Source of the DNA: Paenibacillus_F sp047238265
GTDB taxonomy: Bacteria > Bacillota > Bacilli > Paenibacillales > NBRC-103111
DNA length: 64,000 bases
Assembly: GCF_047238265.1 (NCBI RefSeq)
Contig: NZ_JBDFMM010000001.1
Coordinates: 4,526,001-4,590,000, forward strand
Reading direction: 5' to 3'
A model generated the notes under the pieces. It saw only the letters and a list, made by a program, of their open reading frames with translations, was not told where the DNA came from and made no database searches. The number at the start of each line of letters is the position of its first letter. The stretch's first letter is position 1. Below, in pieces: positions 17,131 to 24,138 of this stretch. A program made the position numbers and the translations under genes.

Positions 17131-17159
17131 AAAGCCCGGAGCTGATGCTCCGGGCTTTT
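17131..17159. terminator. Bidirectional terminator between pspC-like and yuiB-like genes
   Basis: AAAGCCCGGAGC and GCTCCGGGCTTT form a perfect 12-bp stem with a TGAT loop and T/A runs on both sides. Confidence 0.85.
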
Positions 17160-17182
17160 GCTGGCTGTATTTACAGCGCGTT

Positions 17183-17470
17183 CTAGAACATTTTGAAGCC
17201 TTTGATTCTGAGCGTGCGGATGGTTGTCCCGCTCACGACGGCCCCGATGAGCCCGCCGATAACCGGCGCGATATCCACCGCCGTAATCGATGTCATTTTG
17301 TCGCTGTAATAGAAGCTCAGCCCGATGATCAGCGCCACAAACGCATAGACCGGAAACCAGGTCGTTTTCATCAGCATATTTAGAATAAACCCGAGTCCAA
17401 AAAACAGCACGAACATCAGGACGATGACGATGACCAACTGAATCAAAATCGGTCCACTCCTTTTACGCAT
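17183..17470 (-). CDS. YuiB-like membrane protein
   Basis: This product of 87-95 residues has three hydrophobic segments. It begins with LVIVIVLMFVLFFGLGFILN and then LMKTTWFPVYAF, the pattern of the YuiB family, whose Bacillus gene also sits beside yumB and yumC as here. ATG at 17470 has only a weak AGAGAAGA site. An internal TTG at 17446 has AAAGGAG 10 nt upstream and may be the real start. The frame is open further upstream without support. Function unknown. Confidence 0.75.
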   Translation of the reverse strand: MRKRSGPILIQLVIVIVLMFVLFFGLGFILNMLMKTTWFPVYAFVALIIGLSFYYSDKMTSITAVDIAPVIGGLIGAVVSGTTIRTLRIKGFKMF

Positions 17471-17639
17471 TCTTCTCTCTATTGTAAAGCAATTTCCACA
17501 GTCAGGTAAAGTGTCCACATCATGAACATTAAAGGCTTGACACCTTTTGTCCATTTGCCTTTTGAAAGCGGAGCCGATACAATGAGAAAGATTGGTAAGA
17601 CCCGAATTTCCCTAGATTAAAGGAGGGTTTCCGTTTCTT

Positions 17640-18386
17640 ATGAGTGAAGCCATCGAAACATTAGAAGGTTGGTACGCCCTGCACGATTTCCGCCGGTTGG
17701 ATTGGAACGCCTGGAAAGAAGCGTCTCCCGAAGAGCGCAAGCGCGCAGAGGACGAGCTTCGTTCGTTTATCGGCGAATGGGCAACAATTGAAGATAATAA
17801 AGAAGGAAGCACGGCGCTGTACAGCATCGTAGGCCAGAAGGCCGATATTCTGTTCATGCAGCTTCGCGAAACGCTCGAAGAGCTGAACGATCTGGAGACC
17901 GCCTTCAACAAATCGGCGTTCGCCAAATACACAATCCCGGTTTACTCGTACGTATCGGTCGTCGAGCTGAGCAGCTACATGGCCAAGCCGGGCTCCGATC
18001 CGATGGAAAATCCCGAAGTGGTCGCACGCTTGAAGCCGACGCTGCCTAAAGCGAAGCACATCTGCTTCTATCCGATGAACAAACGCCGCGAAGGCGGCGA
18101 CAACTGGTACATGCTCGACCTCGATTCGCGCAAAGCCATGATGCGCAGCCACGGTATGATCGGCCGCAGTTATGCCGGCAAAGTCAAACAGATCATTACC
18201 GGCTCCGTCGGTTTCGATCTGTGGGAATGGGGCGTCACGCTGTTCGCCGACGACGCGCTGCAGTTCAAGAAGCTCGTGTACGAAATGCGCTTCGACGAAG
18301 TGAGCGCACGCTTCGGCGAGTTCGGCGACTTCTATGTCGGCAACCTGCTCGACAATGACCGCCTCGGCCGTCTGCTGGACGTATAA
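17640..18386 (+). CDS. chdC: Coproheme decarboxylase ChdC (HemQ)
   Basis: This 248-residue member of the chlorite-dismutase-like family catalyses the last step of Gram-positive heme synthesis, oxidative decarboxylation of coproheme to heme b. The catalytic Tyr fits Y144 in CFYPMNKRR, and the heme-ligand His fits H171 in MMRSHGMIGRSY. WYALHDFRRLDW at the N-terminus and SVGFDLWEWGVTLFADDAL near the C-terminus are family hallmarks. GGAGGG lies 12 nt before the ATG. Monocistronic with its own terminator. Heme feeds the cta and sdh products encoded in this window. Confidence 0.95.
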   Translation: MSEAIETLEGWYALHDFRRLDWNAWKEASPEERKRAEDELRSFIGEWATIEDNKEGSTALYSIVGQKADILFMQLRETLEELNDLETAFNKSAFAKYTIPVYSYVSVVELSSYMAKPGSDPMENPEVVARLKPTLPKAKHICFYPMNKRREGGDNWYMLDLDSRKAMMRSHGMIGRSYAGKVKQIITGSVGFDLWEWGVTLFADDALQFKKLVYEMRFDEVSARFGEFGDFYVGNLLDNDRLGRLLDV

Positions 18387-18404
18387 GCCGCCCCGCGGCA
18401 AGCA

Positions 18405-18449
18405 AAAAAGCCTGGACGTTTTCCTTAGGGAAGACGTCCAGGCTTTTTT
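18405..18449 (+). terminator. chdC terminator
   Basis: AAAAAAGCCTGGACG pairs with CGTCCAGGCTTTTTT, 20 nt after the chdC stop. Confidence 0.9.
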
Positions 18450-18759
18450 GTGCCCTCCGGGAGAGAGCCGCCGGCGTTCGCGGTCAACGTGCGTGCCGGT
18501 CACCGCCCGCGGCGGCCCCGCACGGACGCGCCGGGCGGTAACCGGCGCAGCGGTGCGGCGGCGATCCGCCGCAGGGGACCGCGAGGCAGGCGAGCGCTTG
18601 CGCGGGACTCCCGCGCACAGCACAGCCGCTGCCTCGCAGCGCGGGGACGTCTCCCGGCGCGCACGGACCAGCGGGCGCAGCCCTGCTGGCAAGACCGCGG
18701 ATAGAGCGGCTCCCGCAGCCAAGATGCCCCGGCGCGAAGACGGCAGCCTCTCGCCTGAA
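18450..18759. other. GC-rich gene-free interval between two terminators
   Basis: About 310 bp are visibly richer in GC than the flanking genes, dense in GCGC and CCGG. The frames open across it read as Arg/Ala/Pro-rich sequence without a family or ribosome site, so no gene is supported. It is walled off by the chdC terminator and the terminator of the next minus-strand gene. Confidence 0.5.
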
Positions 18760-18797
18760 ATAAACAAAAGCCGCACCTCAGTGCGGCTTTTGTTTAT
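18760..18797 (-). terminator. Terminator of the 18803 gene
   Basis: The 17-bp arms 18760-18776 and 18781-18797 are perfectly complementary around a 4-nt loop. They contain CAAAAGCCGCAC and end in TTTTGTTTAT on the minus strand. Confidence 0.85.
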
Positions 18798-18802
18798 CCA
18801 GT

Positions 18803-19081
18803 TCAGTCCTCGTCGTCTTCCTCCGCGATCCGTTTCATCTCGGCTTCCATCTCCGCTTTGCGGCGCAGGTAGTCCTCCGTGTCGCGGTCGCGCTGGCGGC
18901 TCTTCTCCTTAAGCCGTTCTATCGCCGGAAGGATGAGAATGTCGATCTCCTTCTGCACGACGGCCACGTGACCGTACTCTTTCTGGTTCTCCAGATAGTG
19001 GCCGACTTCAATCAGCGCGTTGTAACGGTCCAGCTCGCTGCGCGTCAGAAGACCGCGCACCTGTACACTGCAGTGTCTCAT
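18803..19081 (-). CDS. Small charged coiled-coil protein, unknown function
   Basis: This 92-residue protein is unrecognised. The N-terminal half (MRHCSVQVRGLLTRSELD, then ALIEVGHYLENQKEYGHVAV) looks folded. From about residue 55 it is a highly charged helix (KEKSRQRDRDTEDYLRRKAE) ending in acidic residues EEDDED. AAGGAG lies about 11 nt before the ATG and a strong terminator follows. It has no signal peptide or membrane segment. Its place between chdC and the NADH dehydrogenase gives no clear clue. Confidence 0.75.
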   Translation of the reverse strand: MRHCSVQVRGLLTRSELDRYNALIEVGHYLENQKEYGHVAVVQKEIDILILPAIERLKEKSRQRDRDTEDYLRRKAEMEAEMKRIAEEDDED

Positions 19082-19125
19082 TTCGTATGTACTCCTTCCC
19101 TTGCTGCTTTATCCCATGGTACAGC

Positions 19126-19177
19126 AAAAAAAGCCGCCCCGGCACGCCCTATGCGGACGGCTGCCGTTGGCGGCTTT
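19126..19177 (-). terminator. Terminator of the NADH dehydrogenase gene
   Basis: AAAGCCGCC (19130-19138) and GGCGGCTTT (19169-19177) pair. A T run follows on the minus strand. Confidence 0.75.
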
Positions 19178-19212
19178 CGGTCTTGATCATCCTGGCCTGG
19201 CCGGGAAGCCGG

Positions 19213-20406
19213 TTAACGCAGCTTTCCTTTGCGGACCACGAGCGGAAGACCGCCGATCGTATACAGATAGCGCATATCGATGACTTTCTTCATAAGAGCC
19301 GCCGTACCGCCCTTCATTTTCTTCGTCCCGACAATGCCGATGGCTTCGCCCTTGCCCAGGGAAGCTACCGTGCCGCGGTTTACGAACGCGAACTCTTTCA
19401 AAGCGTTCCCGCGGATAGAAGCGACGAGGTTGAACGCGCAGTTCTCGCCCTGCTGGGTCGCGATTTGAGCCGTCGGCGGGTAGGGCCTGCCTTCGGGGTT
19501 CATCACCAGGGAGCAGTCGCCCGTTACGAAAATATTGTCGTAACCCGGAGCGCGCAGAAATTCATCGACCTGGATGCGGCCGCGCATCGTTTCGAAGCCC
19601 GCGTCCTCCAGAAGACGGTTGCCGCGGATTCCTCCCGTCCAGATGACCGTCCCCGCTTTAATGAATTCGTCCCCGGCGATGAGGACGCCTTCCGGCGTAC
19701 ATTCCTTGATCGCCGTGGCGATTTTGAACGTGACGCCCTTATCGGTAAGCAGGCGCATCGCATACTCGACCAGCTCCGGATCGAAGCCGGGCAGAGCCGT
19801 CGGAGCCGCTTCGATATTGTAAATGTGGACAAGCGCAGGGTCCACGTCGAACTCTTTACACAGCTCGGGAATACGGTCCGCCAGCTCACCGACGAATTCG
19901 ATACCGGAGAAGCCCGCCCCGCCTACGACAAAAGTGAGCAGTTCCTTACGGTCCGGCTCCTGCTTGAATCTGGCGAATTGATATTCGATATGTTCGCGGA
20001 TATGCCGAACGCTGTTAATGCTGCGGATCGTCATCGCATATTCTTTCAAACCCGGGATTCCGAACGTTTCCGGCTCACCGCCGAGACCGATAACCAGATA
20101 ATCGTAGGACAAGGTACCGTCTTCGAGGATGACTTTCTTCTCCCCCGGGCGTATTTGAACTACGGTCGATTTAACGAAGTCCACTTTGAATTCATCGATC
20201 AGAGAGGAAATATTGACGCGTGCATTATCAGGTTTATCCGTTCCGGCTGCGGGCATATGCAGATGGGTCGTAATATAATGATAATCATGCTTGTTCACCA
20301 GCGTTACGTCCGCTTCGTTATAATTTAACAGTTTCTGAAGACGTAAAGATGTTACAACACCACCGTAGCCAGCGCCCAATATGACTATCCTTGGGACTCT
20401 ACTCAT
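19213..20406 (-). CDS. Type II NADH:quinone oxidoreductase (YumB-like)
   Basis: This 397-residue flavoprotein passes electrons from NADH to menaquinone without pumping protons, at the inner membrane face. The FAD fold is IVILGAGYGG (7-16), the NADH fold is FVVGGAGFSGIEFVGELADR (about 158-177), and the second FAD motif is NIFVTGDCS. The carboxyl end has the amphipathic tail typical of NDH-2. Its closest neighbourhood match is Bacillus yumB, which also lies divergent from yumC and near yuiB. A promoter at 20563-20591 gives a leader of about 150 nt containing inverted repeats. Confidence 0.92.
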   Translation of the reverse strand: MSRVPRIVILGAGYGGVVTSLRLQKLLNYNEADVTLVNKHDYHYITTHLHMPAAGTDKPDNARVNISSLIDEFKVDFVKSTVVQIRPGEKKVILEDGTLSYDYLVIGLGGEPETFGIPGLKEYAMTIRSINSVRHIREHIEYQFARFKQEPDRKELLTFVVGGAGFSGIEFVGELADRIPELCKEFDVDPALVHIYNIEAAPTALPGFDPELVEYAMRLLTDKGVTFKIATAIKECTPEGVLIAGDEFIKAGTVIWTGGIRGNRLLEDAGFETMRGRIQVDEFLRAPGYDNIFVTGDCSLVMNPEGRPYPPTAQIATQQGENCAFNLVASIRGNALKEFAFVNRGTVASLGKGEAIGIVGTKKMKGGTAALMKKVIDMRYLYTIGGLPLVVRKGKLR

Positions 20407-20445
20407 TGGTTCTCTCTCACTTCCATACTTTTTTAAGGGCTTGCA

Positions 20446-20540
20446 TTGTGAAAATTAACACATATCTTCTGACGGATATGTCCGTGAAAATGTTTCTCTC
20501 TCTATCCTTCAAGCGGGGCTATTTCGCCATTTTTCACGGA
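20446..20540. promoter_or_regulatory. Rex-like site and inverted repeat in the yumB-like leader
   Basis: TTGTGAAAATTAACACA at 20446-20462 resembles a Rex (NADH-sensing) operator with one half-site mismatch. TCCGTGAAAA (20481-20490) and TTTTCACGGA (20531-20540) are perfect 10-bp inverted copies. All lie between the minus-strand promoter and the yumB-like start. Redox control of an NADH dehydrogenase would make sense, but neither binding nor folding is shown. Confidence 0.4.
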
Positions 20541-20562
20541 AATGCAGCACCAATCTCATGCA

Positions 20563-20591
20563 ATCATATAATGTGCCCTGTTAAATAGCAA
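20563..20591 (-). promoter_or_regulatory. Sigma-A promoter of the yumB-like gene
   Basis: On the minus strand TTGCTA and TATGAT are 17 nt apart. Confidence 0.65.
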
Positions 20592-20734
20592 GGGACAATT
20601 TCCTCAAAAACGAAGGTTTTTCGACCAGTAATTCCCACTAAATTAAGGGGCAGTTAGTCCCAAACAAGCTCCCTTGAAAGAGCCTTCCCGGATGATAGCC
20701 GACCGGTTTGCTCGGCTTTTCTTCATCTATTTGG

Positions 20735-20763
20735 TTTATTTCCTCATTTCGGGCGTTTATAAT
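20735..20763 (+). promoter_or_regulatory. Promoter of yumC-like gene
   Basis: A perfect TATAAT (20758-20763) lies 17 nt after a weak TTTATT. The start point would be about 37 nt before the GTG at 20806. Confidence 0.6.
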
Positions 20764-20805
20764 GGAACAGAAAGCAATGTGCAGAACAGTGGAGGTGTCC
20801 GAGTA

Positions 20806-21810
20806 GTGAGTGAAACCGGAATTCAGCACGACCAAGTGAAAGACCTGATCATCATCGGTGGCGGACCGGCCGGTATGTTTGCGGCGTTTTACGGGGGAAT
20901 GCGCCAGGCATCCGTTACGTTAATCGAGAGTATGCCTCAGTTGGGCGGACAGCTTGCCGCTCTATATCCGGAGAAGCATATATATGATGTGGCGGGATTT
21001 CCCAAAGTGACCGCCCAGGAGCTTGTAAACAGCCTCGCCGTTCAGATGAACCACTTCCCCATTCACGTTTGTCTGGAAGAGAAAGTTCTGCAGGTGGTCA
21101 AGAAAGAGGAGCGCCTGTTCGAGGTTATCACCGATAAGGAATCTCATTTCGGCAAGGCGGTTATCATTACCGGAGGCGTCGGCGCCTTCGAACCGCGTCG
21201 TCTGGAGCTGCCCGAAGCGGCCCGGTACGAGAAAACGAATCTTCACTATTTCGTCAGCGATCTGAACTCGTTCGCCGGGCAGAAAGTCCTCATCAGCGGA
21301 GGAGGCGATTCCGCCGTCGACTGGTCGCTTATGCTGGAGCCGATCGCCGAGCAGGTTACGCTCATTCACCGCCGGGATAAATTCCGCGCTCACGAGCACA
21401 GTGTGGAGAAACTGATGAATTCACGCGTCAACGTCGTGACGCCGACCGAAATCACGGGACTCGAAGGCGACGACGCGATCCGCAAAGTAACCCTCAAGCA
21501 TGTCAAGACGGGAGAAGAAACGGTGCTTGACGTCGATGCCGTTGTCGTTAATTTCGGTTTCGTTTCTTCCCTGGGCCCGATAGCGGAGTGGGGGCTTCAG
21601 ATCGAGAACGGCTCGATCGTAGTCGACTCGCGGATGGAGACGAACGTACCCGGCATCTTCGCGGCAGGGGACATCACCACTTACCCGGGCAAGCTGAAGC
21701 TGATCGCCGTGGGCTTCGGAGAAGCGCCTACCGCCGTCAACAACGCGAAAGTTTATCTGGATCCGTCCGCCAAACTTTCACCGGGACACAGCAGCAACAT
21801 GAAGTTCTGA
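20806..21810 (+). CDS. yumC: Ferredoxin/flavodoxin--NADP reductase, YumC type
   Basis: This 334-residue protein belongs to the thioredoxin-reductase-like class of ferredoxin:NADP reductases. It has FAD motif LIIIGGGPAGMFAAFYGGMR, then ESMPQLGGQLAALYPEK, NADPH motif VLISGGGDSAVDW, and FAAGDITTYPGK near the end. It lacks the CxxC pair of thioredoxin reductase, which fits the assignment. The GTG at 20806 has GGAGGTG 9 nt upstream. The frame is open 44 codons earlier, but that part contains the promoter. Divergent from the yumB-like gene. Confidence 0.93.
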   Translation: MSETGIQHDQVKDLIIIGGGPAGMFAAFYGGMRQASVTLIESMPQLGGQLAALYPEKHIYDVAGFPKVTAQELVNSLAVQMNHFPIHVCLEEKVLQVVKKEERLFEVITDKESHFGKAVIITGGVGAFEPRRLELPEAARYEKTNLHYFVSDLNSFAGQKVLISGGGDSAVDWSLMLEPIAEQVTLIHRRDKFRAHEHSVEKLMNSRVNVVTPTEITGLEGDDAIRKVTLKHVKTGEETVLDVDAVVVNFGFVSSLGPIAEWGLQIENGSIVVDSRMETNVPGIFAAGDITTYPGKLKLIAVGFGEAPTAVNNAKVYLDPSAKLSPGHSSNMKF

Positions 21811-21855
21811 CGCAAGAGCTGCCGGTCAACTCTTACAAATGAAAATAAATCCCGG

Positions 21856-21912
21856 AGGGCATTCTAACTTTGACGCCGCGAACCCGCGAGCCGATCAAAG
21901 GAGGAATGCCCT
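21856..21912 (+). promoter_or_regulatory. Inverted repeat abutting the start codon of the zinc-ribbon gene
   Basis: AGGGCATTC (21856-21864) and GAATGCCCT (21904-21912) are perfect 9-bp inverted copies. The right arm runs from the ribosome site to the base before the TTG start. A hairpin here could mask translation start, or it may end yumC transcripts; no T run is present. Confidence 0.5.
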
Positions 21913-22167
21913 TTGTCTTCTTTCTGCACCGTTTGCAACGGAATGGAAGCGCTAAGCGCCGTTTGTCCGCACTGCGGAAGCGGCAGCGCGTCCGACTACG
22001 GACGGGTTAACGATTATTACGGCCCCTACGCTCCCTACCGGCCCATCGAGGATATTTCCATGACCAACGGCTACCAGGATGTCGCACGAAACGAATGCAT
22101 GCATATGCTTTATTGCGAAACATGCGGCGCAAGCTCCGTGCTGGCCGTTCCGGAAAGCCTGACTTGA
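21913..22167 (+). CDS. Zinc-ribbon-like small protein, unknown function
   Basis: This 84-residue protein has three CxxC pairs: CTVC at 5-8, CPHC at 18-21 and CETC at about 68-71. That suggests one or two bound zinc ions, with a Tyr/Pro-rich middle (YYGPYAPYRPIED). Start is TTG at 21913, 8 nt after AAAGGAGG. An ATG overlapping the Shine-Dalgarno region is out of frame. It follows yumC by 102 nt and may be cotranscribed. Family not recognised. Confidence 0.75.
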   Translation: MSSFCTVCNGMEALSAVCPHCGSGSASDYGRVNDYYGPYAPYRPIEDISMTNGYQDVARNECMHMLYCETCGASSVLAVPESLT

Positions 22168-22190
22168 TTCCTCTCTATTGACCGCGGAAC

Positions 22191-22219
22191 AAAAAAAGAA
22201 GCTACGCAAGCGCAGCTTC
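22191..22219 (-). terminator. sda terminator overlapping its last codons
   Basis: GAAGCTGCGC and GCGTAGCTTC pair imperfectly (one mismatch) with a 2-nt tip. Seven T follow on the minus strand. The stem covers the final sda codons and the stop. Confidence 0.85.
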
Positions 22220-22357
22220 ATCACTATGATAAGCTTCCAGCACAATATGTCTCCGGTTAATTTCGCCTAGTAGTAAATCGACAAATTCCGATTCCAGTTC
22301 AAGGTCAAGGGCTTTGAAATAGGATTCAACGAGGGTCTCGTCGCTAATCTGTCTCAT
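22202..22357 (-). CDS. sda: Sporulation inhibitor Sda
   Basis: This 51-residue protein matches Sda, the checkpoint inhibitor that binds sporulation histidine kinases (KinA type) and blocks autophosphorylation when replication is active or damaged. The helical hairpin sequence ISDETLVESYFKALDLELES then FVDLLLGEINRRHI aligns with Bacillus Sda (LSDELLIESYFKA... FIELIENEIKRR). The ATG has AAAGGTGG 5 nt upstream. A cluster of DnaA boxes lies 70-170 nt upstream, matching the known DnaA control of sda. It is close to a Spo0E-like gene. Confidence 0.9.
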   Translation of the reverse strand: MRQISDETLVESYFKALDLELESEFVDLLLGEINRRHIVLEAYHSDEAALA

Positions 22358-22385
22358 ACCAACCACCTTTCCTGCTTAACTTGTC

Positions 22386-22391
22386 ATTATA
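22386..22391 (-). promoter_or_regulatory. Possible -10 of sda
   Basis: TATAAT on the minus strand 29 nt before the sda start. The -35 region is weak, as expected if DnaA activates transcription from the boxes just upstream. Confidence 0.5.
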
Positions 22392-22425
22392 TTACCATGT
22401 GCCAAAAATTAGAACAATCGTTCTG

Positions 22426-22524
22426 TTATCCACAAACCCATGTGCATATCTTGTGGGTAATTTGTGAATAGGCTCTAAAATTGGCGAGTTTTGTAGGCGG
22501 ATAATGTGGACAAAGTTATACACA
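22426..22524. promoter_or_regulatory. Cluster of DnaA boxes upstream of sda
   Basis: Five sites lie within 99 bp: TTATCCACA (perfect, 22426), TGTGGGTAA (22452), TGTGAATAG (22463), TGTGGACAA (22505) and TTATACACA (22516). The middle three read TTACCCACA, CTATTCACA and TTGTCCACA on the other strand. In Bacillus subtilis DnaA-ATP controls sda from such boxes, linking replication to sporulation. The rest of 22358-22798 has no gene. No dnaA or dnaN is near, so this is not an origin call. Confidence 0.8.
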
Positions 22525-22798
22525 CCTTTTTTCACTTTACTGTGATAAAAACAAATAATCGGAACTTGTCCTTCTATCAACAGAATTCATTAATCTTCAT
22601 TTGCGGATTTAACCAAATCTCCGCACCGATTTCCCATATAACGGGAATAATCCGACTCCTTTCGCATATATTGAACATAGTTGTCGTCCATACACTCTAT
22701 CGGGACCTGTAAATTTCACAGGATGGACGATCACATTTAACGTAGATTTAATACTGGCCGTTTATACTGGGTTCAGTAAGCGAAAGGAGAAGTGAGTC

Positions 22799-22960
22799 AT
22801 GATCGTCTACGACATCGTAGTCAACGGAGAAGTGAAAGAGACCATCCGGCCGCAGAAGCTCCGCTTGAAGGAATTGTATGCGTACATGCTGGAACAGTCC
22901 AAGCAGATGAAGATGAAGTACGGTGAGAACACACGCGTTCTCAAACGAATCCTCTATTAA
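22799..22960 (+). CDS. Small charged protein, unknown function
   Basis: This 53-residue product (MIVYDIVVNGEVKETIRPQK, then helical LRLKELYAYMLEQSKQMKMK) starts at an ATG with AAAGGAGA 9 nt upstream. It looks like a short beta-hairpin followed by a basic helix. There is no membrane segment. A TATACT at about 22763 may be the -10. Family not recognised. Convincing ribosome site and codon use make it a likely real gene. Confidence 0.7.
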   Translation: MIVYDIVVNGEVKETIRPQKLRLKELYAYMLEQSKQMKMKYGENTRVLKRILY

Positions 22961-23026
22961 TTGTATATTGATTCCCTGCCGCCCCCTTTGATAGACTAGG
23001 AGGGTAAAAGGGAGGCTGTATAGAAC

Positions 23027-23584
23027 TTGGAAAATCAACCAAAGAAAATTCAAATCATCGGTGAATTCAAAAAATTTATTATGCGCGGCAACGTTGTGGA
23101 CCTTGCGGTCGGCGTTATCATAGGGGCCGCTTTCAATAAAATCGTGACCTCGCTCGTCAACGATATCCTTATGCCCCCGATCGGTCTGCTGCTCGGCAAG
23201 ATGGACTTCAAAAATTTAAAACTTCCTCTGTCAGGCGGCGTCACGATCAATTACGGAGCCTTTATCAACAATATCATCGATTTCCTCATCGTTTCGGCCG
23301 TGATTTTCCTCATGATCCGCCAGATGAACAAACTGCGCAGGAAAGAAGAGCCTCAAGAGGAGCCGAAGTCGGAACCGACGAAGGAATGCCCTTACTGCAT
23401 TTCGGAAATCGCCGCCAAGGCAACCCGCTGTCCGCGCTGCACCTCGGTGCTCGAACCGGAAGTCTCTGCCCCAAACTTAGGGCCGGTTCGCTCTGCTTGC
23501 ATTTTGCATCTCAAACTATCGAATTTTACAAAAAGAAACCTGCTAGATGGCAGCCTTAGCGCGCCTCTTGGCAGGTTTTTATAG
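23027..23584 (+). CDS. mscL: Large-conductance mechanosensitive channel MscL with zinc-ribbon tail, stop lost by frameshift
   Basis: MscL opens at high membrane tension to release solutes during hypo-osmotic shock. Residues 10-100 hold the signature FKKFIMRGNVVDLAVGVIIG and two transmembrane helices. The tail ends in a zinc ribbon (C121, C124, C135, C138), known in Bacillales MscL. Start is TTG at 23027 after AAGGGAGG. As read, the frame runs 185 residues through the terminator. Removing one T near 23465 restores a stop at 23480 and a normal 150-residue protein ending LPQT, so a +1 insertion is likely. Confidence 0.9.
   Translation: MENQPKKIQIIGEFKKFIMRGNVVDLAVGVIIGAAFNKIVTSLVNDILMPPIGLLLGKMDFKNLKLPLSGGVTINYGAFINNIIDFLIVSAVIFLMIRQMNKLRRKEEPQEEPKSEPTKECPYCISEIAAKATRCPRCTSVLEPEVSAPNLGPVRSACILHLKLSNFTKRNLLDGSLSAPLGRFL
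23536..23581 (+). terminator. mscL terminator
   Basis: AAACCTGC (23536-23543) pairs with GCAGGTTT (23571-23578), followed by T. The frameshifted mscL frame runs through it, itself a sign that the true stop is upstream. Confidence 0.8.
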
Positions 23585-23620
23585 TTTTCCGCTACCGCGG
23601 ATCCCAAAGACTTCCGAACA

Positions 23621-23660
23621 TAAAAAGAAAGAACCGAAGGAAAGCCGAATCCCCCGGTTC
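23621..23660 (-). terminator. erpA terminator
   Basis: GAACCG arms at 23631 and 23655 bracket a loop. A T-rich run follows on the minus strand. Confidence 0.65.
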
Positions 23661-23676
23661 ACTATATAATCGCTAA

Positions 23677-24043
23677 TTAGTCGTCGCACTTCTCCGCTTT
23701 GCCTTCTTCGCCTTTCACCTTGAAGGAAGCGCCGCAGCCGCAGGATGCTACCGCGTTGGGATTGTCAATCGTGAAGCCTCCGCCCATACCCGCATCCTTG
23801 TAATCAATCTCGACGCCATACAAGTATTTCGCGCTTTCCGGGTCCACGACCACTTTCAGACCGCTGAAGTCGAGAACCGTATCTTCTTCTTTCTGGTCGT
23901 TATCGAAACCCATGCCGTATGAAAAACCGCTGCAGACCGCCTTCTTTGACACCGACGCGCAGAAATAGATCCGGCGTTTCCTCGGCCGCAAGCATTTCTT
24001 TGATTTTGCCTGTCGCTTCCTCACTGATCTTGATCAGACTCAT
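23677..24043 (-). CDS. erpA: Iron-sulfur insertion protein ErpA/IscA family, interrupted by a +1 frameshift
   Basis: A-type carriers deliver Fe-S clusters through three cysteines. The corrected product is 121 residues: MSLIKISEEATGKIKEML at the start, then GVKEGGCSGFSYGMGFD (C37) and ASCGCGA (C101, C103). As read, the first 36 codons are in a different frame from the rest. Removing one base at 23935 joins them, and the span is exactly 122 codons plus one base. The ATG at 24043 has AAGGAGG upstream. Carrier genes of this type are usually important, so a sequencing artefact is the first suspicion. Confidence 0.88.
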
Positions 24044-24138
24044 ATAAATAAACCTCCTTGTACGGAGCGGCCTTAGTCCAGCGCCCGTCTCCTGAAAGCA
24101 GTCTTTTAGTAATCCACTTATCTTCCTATAGTATACTC

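Noticed and set aside
18334..18912. Open frames across the GC-rich gap after chdC
   Set aside because: They run through two terminators, lack ribosome sites and read as Arg/Pro/Ala-rich filler.
19087..20328. A 413-codon open frame antisense to the yumB-like gene
   Set aside because: Shadow frame; the minus strand encodes a complete NDH-2 with both nucleotide folds.
22426..22524. DnaA-box cluster as a replication origin
   Set aside because: No dnaA, dnaN or AT-rich unwinding element with origin layout is nearby, and DnaA control of sda explains the boxes.
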